Shown: positions 1 through 9,080 of the stretch, piece by piece
Numbering within the stretch: position 1 is the first letter of the stretch
How the letters are laid out: each line of letters begins with the position of its first letter
Origin: JAICYJ01 sp963797565
GTDB taxonomy: Bacteria; Actinomycetota; Thermoleophilia; Gaiellales; JAICJC01
DNA length: 64,000 nt
Assembly: GCA_963797565.1 (NCBI GenBank)
Contig: CAWCPM010000008.1
Coordinates: forward strand, 62,001-126,000
Direction: 5' to 3'
The notes under the pieces: generated by a model
Seen by the model: the letters and a program-made list of their open reading frames with translations, nothing else
Told to the model about the DNA's origin: nothing
Database searches by the model: none
Position numbers and translations under genes: made by a program

Positions 1-1542
1 CGCGGCGAAGCGGTCGGTGGTTCCGGCCAGCCAGTTGACCATGAACCCGCCGTAGCTGTTCCCGTAGCAGCCCAGCCGCTTGGGATCTGCCAGCCCGGCC
101 TTGATCAGATGGTCGAGCACGGCATGGCAGTCGGCGTCGTCGACCTCTCCCCAGGCCCCGTCCAGCGCCGCGATCCACTCGCGTCCCTGGTCCCACGATC
201 CCCGGATGTTCGGTCGCGCCACCCGGTACCCGGCGCCAACCAGCATGTGGTCGGTGGCGTCGGCCGCGTACGGCCACGCCCAGGTGGGGCCGCCGTGGAT
301 GTGCAGGATGGTCGGCATCGGCCGGTTCCTCGCGCCGGCTGGAGACAGCACGAACGTGCGGATCGGTCCGGCCGGGCCCTTCACGATCAGCTCCTGCATC
401 ACCGGGCGCGCCCTGCCGGCCAGCCAGCCGTCGCCCGCCGTCGTTCGCCGCCGCGGCTCGCGCCCCGGTTCCAGCGCGTACACGTCGGCGCCGTCGTAGT
501 CGTTCAGCGACATCAGCGCCGCCACCCGCTCGCCGGCCCCGGTCAGCTCATAGGCCGTCGGGTTCAGCGCGGGGTCGACCAGCCGCACCAGCCCGTCGTC
601 CGTGACCCGGCAGGGCACCTCGCGGCCCGCGTCCGGGATCACGGTCAGCCGCTCGTCGCCGCCGCCCTGCTTGCCCGCGAAGCTCTCCATGCCCTCGGTC
701 AGCAGCATGCCGGTGCCGTCCCCGGCCACGCGCCATACCAGCGATGGGTCCTCGTCCATGGGCGGGTTGCGGTCAAACGCGATGCAGATCGGCGTGCCGT
801 CCGGGTCGAACGAGAAGCGCGTGACCTCGCCGGGCAGCTTCGAGCGCTGCCGGATGCGGCCGCTCTTGACCTCGACCACGTGCACCTGCGGATCGGGGCG
901 GATCTCGTCGCCGCCGCGGTCGGCGATGAAGCCGATGGTCTTGCCTCCGGGATGGGGGCGCACGTGCGACGCCGACCACGGGCCCCTGGTCAGCCGCCGG
1001 GCGCGGCCGCCGAGGGTGACCACATGGACGTGGCGCCGGTGGTCGAGCAGTCCGTCGCCGTCCATCCGCCAGTCCACGTGGCGCAGGACGCGCACGGTCG
1101 CGGTCTCGTCGCCTGAGCGCTCCCCGTGCAGGTCATATGACTCGTCGTCGGTCGCCAGCACCGCCAGCGAGCGGCCGTCCGGCATCCACTCCGCCTCGGT
1201 CACGCCCCGCTTGAACGTGGTCAGCGGCTTCGGGTCACCGCCGTCGAGCGGCAGCACCAGCAGCTGTGACACCCCGGACTTCTCGCGGTCGGACAGGAAC
1301 GCCAGCGAGCGGCCATCGGGCGAGAAGCGCGGCGAGGAGTCGCTCCACGCCCCGTGCGTCAGCCGCCGCGGCCGGCCGCTGCCGAACGGCACGACCCACA
1401 GGCTCGAACGGTCCTTGCCGCCGACCACCGTGCGCTCGCTGTAGGCGATCCGCTCGCCGTCCCGCGACAGGTCGATCGAGCTGACCAGCCGCTCGCGCAG
1501 CAGGTCGGCTGGAGCCAGGCGGGATAGGATGGGCGGCGGCAT
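1..1542 (-). CDS. S9-family prolyl oligopeptidase-like serine peptidase, C-terminus cut by window edge
   Basis: The leftward reading frame is open from ATG at 1542 to the window edge, about 514 residues. The N-terminal part (starting MPPPILSRLAP) has repeated blade-like segments with S-x-D/DGxR patterns typical of the WD40/TolB-like beta-propeller of acylaminoacyl-peptidases and dipeptidyl aminopeptidases. Near the edge the motif GNSYGGF appears, with the predicted nucleophile Ser at residue 496; this is the hallmark of the alpha/beta-hydrolase domain of family S9. The Asp and His of the triad lie off the window. Expected role: cytoplasmic or secreted hydrolysis of short peptides; no signal peptide is evident at the chosen start. 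The gene is divergent from the CBS/DUF294 gene with only 39 bp between starts. Family assignment is firm; substrate is unknown. Confidence 0.88.
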   Translation of the reverse strand, partial: MPPPILSRLAPADLLRERLVSSIDLSRDGERIAYSERTVVGGKDRSSLWVVPFGSGRPRRLTHGAWSDSSPRFSPDGRSLAFLSDREKSGVSQLLVLPLDGGDPKPLTTFKRGVTEAEWMPDGRSLAVLATDDESYDLHGERSGDETATVRVLRHVDWRMDGDGLLDHRRHVHVVTLGGRARRLTRGPWSASHVRPHPGGKTIGFIADRGGDEIRPDPQVHVVEVKSGRIRQRSKLPGEVTRFSFDPDGTPICIAFDRNPPMDEDPSLVWRVAGDGTGMLLTEGMESFAGKQGGGDERLTVIPDAGREVPCRVTDDGLVRLVDPALNPTAYELTGAGERVAALMSLNDYDGADVYALEPGREPRRRTTAGDGWLAGRARPVMQELIVKGPAGPIRTFVLSPAGARNRPMPTILHIHGGPTWAWPYAADATDHMLVGAGYRVARPNIRGSWDQGREWIAALDGAWGEVDDADCHAVLDHLIKAGLADPKRLGCYGNSYGGFMVNWLAGTTDRFAA

Positions 1543-1581
1543 GGTGCGGAAGTATTCCCGGTTTGCGCCGCGGGTGGCGCG

Positions 1582-3387
1582 ATGAGCGACGTCGCCGAGT
1601 TCCTCGGCCGCTACAAGCCGTTCTCGCACGCCGACCCCCAGGAGCTGGAGCTGCTGGCCGAGGCCGCCGACGTGGTGTCGGCGCAGCCGGGAGCCTCCAT
1701 CCTGATCGAGGACGGCGCCGTCTCGCGCGGCGTCTACGTCGTCCGCAGCGGCTCCGTCGAGCTGGTGCACGAGGACGAGGTGGTCGACGTGCTGGACGTC
1801 GGCGAGGTGTTCGGCCATCCGTCGATGCTGACCGGACAGGCACCGGCCTTCACCGTGCGCGCCCGCGAGCAGTGCGAGCTGATCCTGATCCCGGCCAGGC
1901 AGGCGGTGCCGCACCTGAGCGGCGAGTTCGTGGCCTCGACCCTGCGTGCGCGGATGATCCGCACCGGCCAGGTGGCGCATGCACAGGCCGACGTCCGCAC
2001 AGCGCACCTCGGCGATCTGGTGCACCGGCCCGCGCCGATCTGCGCGCCCACCGACACCGTCCGCGAGGCGGCCAGGCGCATGGCCGAGAAGGACGTGTCC
2101 TGCATCCTGGTCGACCTCGACGGCGCCTGGGGCGTGCTCACCGACTCGGACCTGCGCCGCAAGCTGGTGGCCGAGGGCTTGCCCTACGACACACCGGTGT
2201 CGCAGCTGATGGTCGACCGCGCCATGACCGTGCCGCCCGACCGGCTTGCCATCGACGCCATGATCGACATGCTCGACCTCGGCATCCACCACCTGCCCGT
2301 CGTCGACTCGCGGGGCACGCCGCTTGGCATCGTCACCGCCACCGACCTCATGTACCTCGAGGGCCGCACCCCGTTCGCCGTGCGGCGCGCCATCAGCAAG
2401 GCGGAGTCCGCCGACCAGGTGGTGGAGGCCGCGAGCTACCTGCCCCAGACGATCGTTGCGCTGACCCGTGCCGGCGTCTCGTCGGTGGACGCCTGCCGGG
2501 TGCTGGCGCTTGCCGGCGACACCGCCACCACGCGACTGCTGGAGCTGGCCTTCCAGCGCCACGGGGCGCCGCCGTGCTCGTGGGCGTGGATGGCGCTGGG
2601 CAGCGTCGCCCGCCGTGAGCAGACGCTGGCCTCCGACCAGGACAACGCGTTCGCCTACGACGATCCCGGCGGAGAGGAGATCGACGCCTTCTTCGCGACG
2701 GTCGCAGCCGAGATCAACAACGACCTGGAACGGTGCGGCTTCGGCGCCGACAACTCCGACGTGATGGCGCGGAACCGCCAGTGGCGGATGAGCAGCAGCG
2801 AATGGTCGCGGGTGCTGGGCGACTGCCTGGAGCGGCCCGACCGCTCACACCTGGTGCGCGCGGCCGTCTCGTTCGACTTCCGCCAGGTGGCGGGCGGCCT
2901 CGACATCGTGCGCCCGCTGGTCGCGATCGAGCGGCAGGCGCCCCGCCACCCGGACTTCGTCGCGCGGCTGGCGCGCACGGCCACCGACTTCACGCCGCCG
3001 CTGGGCCGGCGCGGCAAGCTGATCACCAACGACGACGGCCGCATCGACCTGAAGAAGCAGGGCATCATCCCGATCGTGAACCTGGCCCGGTTCCATGCGA
3101 TCGCGGCCGGCATCACCGTCTCCTCGACGCTCGAGCGGCTGACCGCCACCGAGGCGGCCGGCCAGCTCAGCGGCGAGGCCAGCTCGGAGCTGCGCGAGGT
3201 GTTCGAGCTGCTGCTGGGGCTGCGCGTCGAGCAGCAGGTGGCCCAGGTCGAGCGCGGCGAGCAGCCGCGGAACATGCTCGATCCGCGCGGCCTGCCGACG
3301 CTGGCACGCAGCCAGATGGTGCAGGCCTTCCAGGTGATCGCGGGCCATCAGAAGCAGCTCGCGCGGTACGTGCCGATCGGCATGTAG
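1582..3387 (+). CDS. cNMP-binding / CBS / DUF294 nucleotidyltransferase-like signalling protein
   Basis: 601 residues. Domains in order: a Crp-like cyclic-nucleotide-binding beta-barrel (about 10-125), a CBS pair (about 145-260, with two repeats ending VLTDSDL and IVTATDL), a GlnD-like nucleotidyltransferase domain (about 300-430) and a DUF294 C-terminal helical domain. The nucleotidyltransferase signature GSVARREQTLASDQD lies near 340-354, so the metal-binding DxD-type residues are present. By family this is a cytoplasmic protein that senses adenine nucleotides and may transfer a nucleotide to a protein partner; no target is known for most members. The ATG at 1582 follows a GC-rich leader without a strong Shine-Dalgarno. 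The permease that follows, 100 bp away, may or may not be co-transcribed. Confidence 0.85.
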   Translation: MSDVAEFLGRYKPFSHADPQELELLAEAADVVSAQPGASILIEDGAVSRGVYVVRSGSVELVHEDEVVDVLDVGEVFGHPSMLTGQAPAFTVRAREQCELILIPARQAVPHLSGEFVASTLRARMIRTGQVAHAQADVRTAHLGDLVHRPAPICAPTDTVREAARRMAEKDVSCILVDLDGAWGVLTDSDLRRKLVAEGLPYDTPVSQLMVDRAMTVPPDRLAIDAMIDMLDLGIHHLPVVDSRGTPLGIVTATDLMYLEGRTPFAVRRAISKAESADQVVEAASYLPQTIVALTRAGVSSVDACRVLALAGDTATTRLLELAFQRHGAPPCSWAWMALGSVARREQTLASDQDNAFAYDDPGGEEIDAFFATVAAEINNDLERCGFGADNSDVMARNRQWRMSSSEWSRVLGDCLERPDRSHLVRAAVSFDFRQVAGGLDIVRPLVAIERQAPRHPDFVARLARTATDFTPPLGRRGKLITNDDGRIDLKKQGIIPIVNLARFHAIAAGITVSSTLERLTATEAAGQLSGEASSELREVFELLLGLRVEQQVAQVERGEQPRNMLDPRGLPTLARSQMVQAFQVIAGHQKQLARYVPIGM

Positions 3388-3487
3388 CGCCGCTTTCGAC
3401 CAATCTCCCTCCAGGTCTTTACAAGCGTCCGCCCGGCGTGGTTCACTATCGCAACACCGGTTACTACGACGCTCGGAGGGAGGCAGT

Positions 3488-4999
3488 ATGTCGACAGTCG
3501 AATCCGGCACTCCGGACTACGAAGGTGGTGGTCTGAGCCGCGAGACGAACTGGTGGGGAGCATTCGTGATCGGCCTCGCCGGCACGATCCTGGTGACGGG
3601 TATCGCGCCGGTGATGGTGACGACGCTCGGTGCTGCATCGATTCCGCTCATCATCTTCATCACGATCACCGGCTACCTCCTGTGCCTGCTGCTGGCAGAG
3701 CTCTCGGCGATGATGCCGGAGCGCACGGGCGGCTCGCCCTCCTACGCGTACGTGGCGTACAAGGACAAGTGGCCGCGCGCGGCCAAGCACATCAACGGCG
3801 TCACCGCCTGGATGTACTGGCTGGGCTGGTTCCCGGTGGCGCCGCTGAACATGATCCTGGCGTCGTTCTACCTGGTGGACAAGTTCGGCCTGTCCCAGAA
3901 GGGCTTCACGCCCATCCACACGCCGATCGCGTACTGGACGATCGTGATCTCGGTCGTCGGCATCATCTTGGTCTTCATCCCCGCCTACCTGGGCATCCGC
4001 CTCGGCACGGTGTTTGCGACCGTGCTGGGCCTGCTCTCGATGATCCCGCTGACGTTCCTGGCGATCGCGCCCATCTTCCGCCCGTCGGTGACGGACTGGG
4101 GCCAGCTGTCGGGCTTCCATCAGCTGGACGGCACCAGCTTCTTCAGCTCGCTGAACGGCGAGGGCTGGCTGACCGTGTACCTGGCATACGCGTTCCTGCT
4201 GACCTGGAACGTGATCGCGATGGAGGCCGCGGCCTGCTACATCGGTGAGTGCCGCGATCCCGAGCGCGACGCCAAGATCGCGATGAACCTCGAGGGCCTG
4301 TACGGCCTCTTCATCTACACCATGATCCCGATCAGCTTCATCGTGGTGCTCGGCGCGAGCGCGCTCAGCAACCCGGCGCTGGTCGACCCGGCCACGATCT
4401 TCTCGACCTTCGCCGGGAAGGTGTTCTCGAGCGGCGGCAACACGCTCGACTGGCTGATCACGATCATGCTGGTGGTAGCGCTGGCGCTCTCGGCACTGAA
4501 CGCCATCATGGGCTGCGCCCGCTCGCTGCACCAGATGTCCATCGACGGCCAGTTCCCGCGCATCTTCTCGCGCGTGAACAAGCACGGCGTGCCGTCGTTC
4601 TCGATGGGCTTCAACGTGCTCTGCAGCCTGATCGTCGTGTTCTTCGGCGGCGCGGTCGAGATCTACACGTTCTCGAACGTGGGCTACCTGGGATCGTTCA
4701 TCCCGGTGCTGATCGGCTACTACCTGCTGCGCCGGTTCCGTGCCGACATGAAGCGCCCGGTGCGGCTGCCGGGCATCTTCAAGTACATCGCGCTGGCGAT
4801 GGCGGCGCTCTACTTCGTGATCTGGTCGTACGGCGGATACGAGTACGCACGCATCGGCAACACCCGCATCTACTACTTCATCGGATGGCTGGTGGCGCTG
4901 TCGTACGTGTTCTTCTACTGGTACCGCGTGTACATCGAGGATCCCAAGTACAGCGAGGCCAGCGAGCCGCCTCCCGCCGCGGCGGCGGCAGGGGACTGA
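3488..4999 (+). CDS. APC-superfamily amino acid permease
   Basis: 503 residues with about 12 hydrophobic segments; the first begins WWGAFVIGLAG. The overall pattern (a G-rich TM1, ELSAMMPERTGGSPSYAY in TM2-loop, FWGG-type loops) matches amino-acid/polyamine/organocation transporters. It would import or exchange an amino acid or related amine across the cytoplasmic membrane; the substrate cannot be read from sequence. The start is well supported by a long purine run GGAGGGAGG at 3475-3483 just upstream of ATG 3488. The C-terminus ends in a Pro/Ala-rich tail. A second, different APC permease lies at 23073-24680. The following universal-stress-type gene begins about 30 bp later and may be in the same transcript. 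Confidence 0.85.
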   Translation: MSTVESGTPDYEGGGLSRETNWWGAFVIGLAGTILVTGIAPVMVTTLGAASIPLIIFITITGYLLCLLLAELSAMMPERTGGSPSYAYVAYKDKWPRAAKHINGVTAWMYWLGWFPVAPLNMILASFYLVDKFGLSQKGFTPIHTPIAYWTIVISVVGIILVFIPAYLGIRLGTVFATVLGLLSMIPLTFLAIAPIFRPSVTDWGQLSGFHQLDGTSFFSSLNGEGWLTVYLAYAFLLTWNVIAMEAAACYIGECRDPERDAKIAMNLEGLYGLFIYTMIPISFIVVLGASALSNPALVDPATIFSTFAGKVFSSGGNTLDWLITIMLVVALALSALNAIMGCARSLHQMSIDGQFPRIFSRVNKHGVPSFSMGFNVLCSLIVVFFGGAVEIYTFSNVGYLGSFIPVLIGYYLLRRFRADMKRPVRLPGIFKYIALAMAALYFVIWSYGGYEYARIGNTRIYYFIGWLVALSYVFFYWYRVYIEDPKYSEASEPPPAAAAAGD

Positions 5000-5029
5000 T
5001 CGATCAGTCGATCCACTAGGGTGGGGGCG

Positions 5030-5506
5030 ATGCTGCGAAGAGCGTCGCCCCCACCTGATGAATCGACGCTCGAGGTGCGCCGGCTGATGGTCGCATCCGA
5101 GGGCCGCGACATCCCCTATCCGGTGATCGTGCGGGCGCTCGAGCTGGCGCGGCCGCTCGATGCCGAGGTGTTCGTGATGTCGATCGCGCGGGTCTGGGGC
5201 ACCAGCCTCGGCTTCCCCAACCCCGGGCTGAAGCCCACCAAGCACGAGTGGGACGAGCAGAAGCGGATCGTGAACGAGGCCGTCGACAAGTTCCAGAAGG
5301 CGGGGCACTCGGCGCACGGCCTGGTGCTGGCGACGCGCAAGGGGTCGAAGCGGATCGTGAAGGAGGCCGAGCTGCGCGGGATGGACGCGATCGTGATGGG
5401 CGCCGACCACGACCGCGGCCTGATCGGCGACTTCGTCTGGGCGCACGAGCCCTATCGCGTCTCGCGCCGGTCGGGGCGCATCCCCGTCTTCCTCGTGCAG
5501 GGGTAG
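5030..5506 (+). CDS. Universal stress protein (UspA) family protein
   Basis: 158 residues from ATG 5030 (an in-frame GTG at 5021 would add three residues). One Usp alpha/beta fold: an N-terminal strand LMVASEG, a central helix-rich part, and a C-terminal MDAIVMGADHD strand/turn followed by VSRRSGRIPVFLV. The typical ATP-binding G-2x-G-9x-G(S/T) pattern is not clear; the loop reads GADHDRGLIGDFVWAHEPYRVSRRS, so nucleotide binding is uncertain. Function is inferred as a small cytoplasmic stress or regulatory protein, possibly serving the preceding permease. It ends 14 bp before purD. Confidence 0.7.
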   Translation: MLRRASPPPDESTLEVRRLMVASEGRDIPYPVIVRALELARPLDAEVFVMSIARVWGTSLGFPNPGLKPTKHEWDEQKRIVNEAVDKFQKAGHSAHGLVLATRKGSKRIVKEAELRGMDAIVMGADHDRGLIGDFVWAHEPYRVSRRSGRIPVFLVQG

Positions 5507-5520
5507 ACTCGGCACGGCCC

Positions 5521-6790
5521 ATGCGAGTCCTACTGATCGGATCCGGCGGGCGTGAGCACGCACTGGCGTGGGGCCTCGCGCGCTCGCCATCGCCGGGCGA
5601 GCTGCACGCAGCGCCCGGGGAACCCGGGGATCGCAGAGATCGCCACCTGCCATGACGTCGGGGTTGGTGATCTGGCGGCGCTCACCGACCTGGCGCGGTC
5701 GATCAGGGCCGACCTGGTCGTGGTCGGCCCGGAGGCGCCGCTGGTGGCGGGGCTGGCCGACCGGCTGGCCGACGCCGGCGTGCTCTGCTTCGGCCCCGTG
5801 GCGGCGGCAGCCCTGATCGAGGGCTCGAAGGCGTTCGCCAAGGAGGTGATGGCCGCCGCCGGCGTGCCCACCGCCGGCTTCTCGATCTGCGACACGCCCG
5901 CCGCCGCGCACCTCGCAATCGCCGAGGCCGACGGCAACGTCGTGATCAAGGCCGACGGCCTGGCCGCGGGCAAGGGCGTGTTCGTGTGCAGCTCGGTGAC
6001 CGAGGCCAACGACGCCGTCCGGGCCTGCCTGGTCGACCGCCGCTTCGGCGGCGCCGGCGAGCGGGTGCTGATCGAGGAGCGGCTGGAGGGCGCCGAGGTG
6101 TCGGTGCTGGCGCTGTGCGATGGCGAGACGGTGCTGCCGCTGGCGCCGGCCCGCGACTACAAGCGCGCGCTCGACGGCGACCGCGGCCCCAACACCGGCG
6201 GCATGGGCTGCATCTCGCCGGTGCCGGGCCTCGACCCGTCCACCGTGGACGAGGTGGTGGCCACCGTGCACCGACCTGTGATCGCCGAGCTGGCCCGTCG
6301 CGGCATCGTGTTCCGGGGCTGCCTGTACGCGGGCCTGATGCTGACCGACCACGGCCCCAGCGTGCTCGAGTTCAACGCGCGCTGGGGCGACCCCGAGACG
6401 CAGGCGCTGGTGCCGCGGCTGGACGGGGATCTGCTGGACGCGCTGCGCCGCTGCGCCGAGGGGACGCTGCACCGCGCGTCGCTGGACGTGTCCGGCCAGG
6501 CGTGCGCCTCGGTCGTGCTGGCTGCCGGCGGGTACCCCGATGCGCCCGAGCAGGGCGCCGAGATCACCGGTGTCGAGCAGGCCGCGAGGCTGACCGGCGC
6601 GACCGTGTTCCACGCGGGCACGGCCCTCGAGGGCGGCCGGCTGGTGGTCTCGGGTGGCCGCGTGCTGAACGTGTCGGCCGTGGGCGCCGACCTGGCCGAG
6701 GCGCGCGACCTCGCCTACCGGGCGGCCGGGCTGATCAGCTTCGAGGGCATGCAGCTGCGCACCGATGTCGGGGAGCCGGTCCGTGTCTGA
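5521..6790 (+). CDS. purD: Phosphoribosylamine-glycine ligase (GAR synthetase), one apparent frameshift
   Basis: ATP-grasp enzyme joining phosphoribosylamine and glycine, step 2 of purine synthesis. Translation from ATG 5521 gives the canonical N-terminus MRVLLIGSGGREHALAWGLA, then breaks in a GGGG run at 5617-5620. Removing one G joins it to the long downstream frame reading NPGIAEIATC, which carries the ATP-grasp motifs IKADGLAAGKG, RGPNTGGMG and LEFNARWGDPE. The corrected protein is about 422 residues, the normal PurD length. The single-base change in a homopolymer, inside an otherwise perfect essential gene, points to sequencing error. The gene opens the pur cluster and its last 8 bases (GTGTCTGA) overlap the likely purE start. 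Confidence 0.9.
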
Positions 6791-7301
6791 GCCGCAGCCG
6801 GCGGGCCCCGCGCCCACACCGGTGCCGGAGGTGCACCCGGTCTGGGAGGAGCTCGAGGCGGACGGGCCGCAGGTCGGCATCGTCATCCCCAGCGAGGCCG
6901 ATCGGGAGCAGATCGAGGCCGCCTGCAACGAGCTGCTGGAGCGCGCCATCACGTTCGAGGTGCGGGTGCTGTCGGCGCACCGGAACCCGCGCGAGGTGGC
7001 CGAGTACGCATCCACCGCCATGCTGCGCGGTGTGCGCGTGGTGATCGCCGCCGCCGGCGGCGCCGCCGCGCTGCCCGGCGTGATCGCCAGCTACACGGAG
7101 CTGCCCGTGATCGGCGTGCCGATCGAGCGTGGCAACCTGGGTGGCATGGATGCGCTGATGTCGGTCGTGCAGATGCCCGACGGGGTGCCGGTCGCCTGCA
7201 TGGCCATCAACGGCGCCCGCAACGCCGCCATCTACGCCGCCAAGATCCTGGCCCAGGGCGGGGCCGCCCCGCCGCACGGCCGCTGGACGGCGACCGAGTA
7301 G
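6783..7301 (+). CDS. purE: N5-carboxyaminoimidazole ribonucleotide mutase-like protein (PurE), divergent
   Basis: About 172 residues from GTG 6783, which overlaps the purD stop by 8 nt (an in-frame ATG at 6765 is also possible). The fold-defining stretches of PurE are clear: EVRVLSAHRNP, VVIAAAGGAAALPG, LPVIGVP and the C-terminal GARNAAIYAAKIL. It converts carboxylated AIR to CAIR in purine synthesis. Two normally conserved spots differ: the N-terminal GSxSD loop reads PSEAD, and the usual AGGAAHLPG has Ala in place of His. An N-terminal extension of about 30 residues rich in Pro precedes the domain. No purK partner is found in the window. It is therefore either a divergent functional PurE or a paralogue with altered specificity. 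Confidence 0.8.
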   Translation: MSEPQPAGPAPTPVPEVHPVWEELEADGPQVGIVIPSEADREQIEAACNELLERAITFEVRVLSAHRNPREVAEYASTAMLRGVRVVIAAAGGAAALPGVIASYTELPVIGVPIERGNLGGMDALMSVVQMPDGVPVACMAINGARNAAIYAAKILAQGGAAPPHGRWTATE

Positions 7302-7313
7302 GAGCGCCGTCTG

Positions 7314-7733
7314 ATGGAGCAACGCTTCAGCCTGATCACGCTCGGCGTCGCCGACCTCGCGCGTGCGCGGCGGTTCTACGAGGCGATGGGCTGGCACAGC
7401 GACACAGACCCCGAGCTGGGTGTCGTGTTCTTCCAGTGCCCGGGCACGGTGCTGGCGCTGTGGGGCCGTGACGAGCTGGCCGCCGACAGCGGCGTCGTCG
7501 ACGGCGGCGGCTGGGGCGGGTGCACGCCCGCGCAGAACGTGCGCTCTCCCGAGCAGGTGGACGAGGTGATCGAGCAGGCGCGGGCGGCCGGCGCCACGAT
7601 CGCGCGACCGGGTGCGCCCACCTTCTGGGGCGGCTACTCCGGCGTCTTCATCGATCCCGACGGCCATCCCTGGGAGATCGCGCACAACCCGCACTGGCGG
7701 CTGGCCGACGACGGATCGGTGCTGCTGCCGTAG
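7314..7733 (+). CDS. VOC-superfamily (glyoxalase/bleomycin-resistance-like) protein
   Basis: 139 residues, two beta-alpha-beta-beta-beta modules. The N-terminal SLITLGVADLARARRFYEAM and the C-terminal GYSGVFIDPDGHPWEI are classic for vicinal-oxygen-chelate proteins. In metal-dependent members a His/Glu set binds the metal; here Gln/His/Glu are placed ambiguously, so the reaction cannot be named. It sits between purE and purB in the same direction with 12 and 33 bp gaps, so is probably co-transcribed, but no VOC protein is a known purine enzyme. A fortuitous insertion into the operon is as likely as a functional link. Confidence 0.8.
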   Translation: MEQRFSLITLGVADLARARRFYEAMGWHSDTDPELGVVFFQCPGTVLALWGRDELAADSGVVDGGGWGGCTPAQNVRSPEQVDEVIEQARAAGATIARPGAPTFWGGYSGVFIDPDGHPWEIAHNPHWRLADDGSVLLP

Positions 7734-7766
7734 CGCTCCGAGCCGGTTGGTAGACTCCGAATTGCC

Positions 7767-9080
7767 TTGATCAAGCGCTATACCCGCCCCGCGATGGGCG
7801 CCGTCTGGTCGGACGAGCGCAAGTTCCAGCGGTGGCTGGACGTCGAGATCGCAGCCATGGAGGCGTGGGTCGAGGCCGGAGTCGTTCCCGCCGAGGCCGT
7901 CGCCGCCGTGCGGGCAGCGGCGCGCGTGGACGTGCCGCGCATCCTCGAGATCGAGCAGCGCACGCACCACGACGTGCTGGCCTTCACCGAGTCGGTGGCC
8001 GAGCAGGTGGGCGAGCAGGCGCGCTGGTTCCACTACGGCCTGACCTCGTCGGACGTCGTCGACACGGCACTGGCGCTGCAGCTGCGCGACGCGGGCGAGC
8101 TGCTGGTGGCGGGCCTGGCGGCGGCCGAGCGGGCGCTGCTCGTGCGGGCCGAGGAGTTCCGCCACACGCCCATGATCGGACGCACCCACGGCGTGCACGC
8201 CGAGCCCACCACCTTCGGCCTGGTGCTGCTGGGCTTCGCCATGGAGCTGCGGCGCCAGCGGCGGCGGCTGGCCGAGGCCTTCGCAGGCGTCGCCGTCGGC
8301 AAGCTGTCCGGCGCCGTCGGCACCTACGCGAACTCGGATCCGCGAGTCGAGGCGTTCGCCCTCGGCCGGCTGGAGCTGGAGGCCGAGGAGGTGGCCACGC
8401 AGGTGATCCCGCGCGACCGTCATGCCCGGCTGCTGTCCGCCCTGGCCGAGGCCGGATCGTCACTCGACCGCTTCGCGACCGAGATCCGCCACCTGCAGCG
8501 CACGGAGGTGCGCGAGGCGTTCGAGCCGTTCGCCAGCGGCCAGAAGGGGTCGTCGTCGATGCCGCACAAGCAGAATCCGATCGTGTGCGAGCGCGTCTCC
8601 GGGCTGGCCCGTGTGCTGCGCGCCAACGCCGTTGTCGGTCTCGAGAACGTGGTGCTCTGGCACGAGCGCGACATCTCGCACTCCTCCGCCGAGCGGGTGG
8701 TGCTGCCCGACTCCACGATCGCTCTCGACTACATGCTCGATCGTGTCGTCTGGCTGGCCGAGGGGCTGGCCGTCGACCCGGAGCGGATGCTGCGGAACCT
8801 CGAGGCGTCGCACGGGCTGGTGTTCTCGGGCCGGGCGCTGCTGGCGCTGGTCGAGGCGGGAGCCTCGCGCGAGGCGGCCTACGAGATCGTGCAGCGAAAC
8901 GCGCTCCGCGCCTGGGACGAGGAGACCTCGTTCCGGGGGTTGCTGGAGGCCGATCCCGACGCGATGGCGCTGGTGGACGCGGCCGCGCTCGACCGGGTGT
9001 TCGACCTGGAGAGCTTCCTGCGCCACGTCGACGCGATCTTCGACCGCACGCTCGACACGCTGGAGGTGGAGCATGTCTGA
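7767..9080 (+). CDS. purB: Adenylosuccinate lyase
   Basis: 437 residues, fumarase/aspartase superfamily. It cleaves SAICAR to AICAR and adenylosuccinate to AMP. The N-terminus IKRYTRPAMGAVWSDERKF matches bacterial PurB exactly where the family starts, so the rare TTG at 7767 is chosen as start; no good Shine-Dalgarno precedes it. The signature loop GSSSMPHKQNP, with the catalytic Ser, occurs near residue 260, and TSSDVVDTA near residue 95 provides further conserved active-site residues. Length is normal. The stop overlaps purC by 8 nt (ATGTCTGA), indicating translational coupling. Confidence 0.96.
   Translation: MIKRYTRPAMGAVWSDERKFQRWLDVEIAAMEAWVEAGVVPAEAVAAVRAAARVDVPRILEIEQRTHHDVLAFTESVAEQVGEQARWFHYGLTSSDVVDTALALQLRDAGELLVAGLAAAERALLVRAEEFRHTPMIGRTHGVHAEPTTFGLVLLGFAMELRRQRRRLAEAFAGVAVGKLSGAVGTYANSDPRVEAFALGRLELEAEEVATQVIPRDRHARLLSALAEAGSSLDRFATEIRHLQRTEVREAFEPFASGQKGSSSMPHKQNPIVCERVSGLARVLRANAVVGLENVVLWHERDISHSSAERVVLPDSTIALDYMLDRVVWLAEGLAVDPERMLRNLEASHGLVFSGRALLALVEAGASREAAYEIVQRNALRAWDEETSFRGLLEADPDAMALVDAAALDRVFDLESFLRHVDAIFDRTLDTLEVEHV

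Noticed and set aside
3464..7021. 1185-residue leftward ORF opposite the permease, Usp and purD
   Set aside because: It is antisense to well-recognised genes, is Arg/His/Asp-rich without any domain, and its length follows from the codon bias of the GC-rich coding strand.
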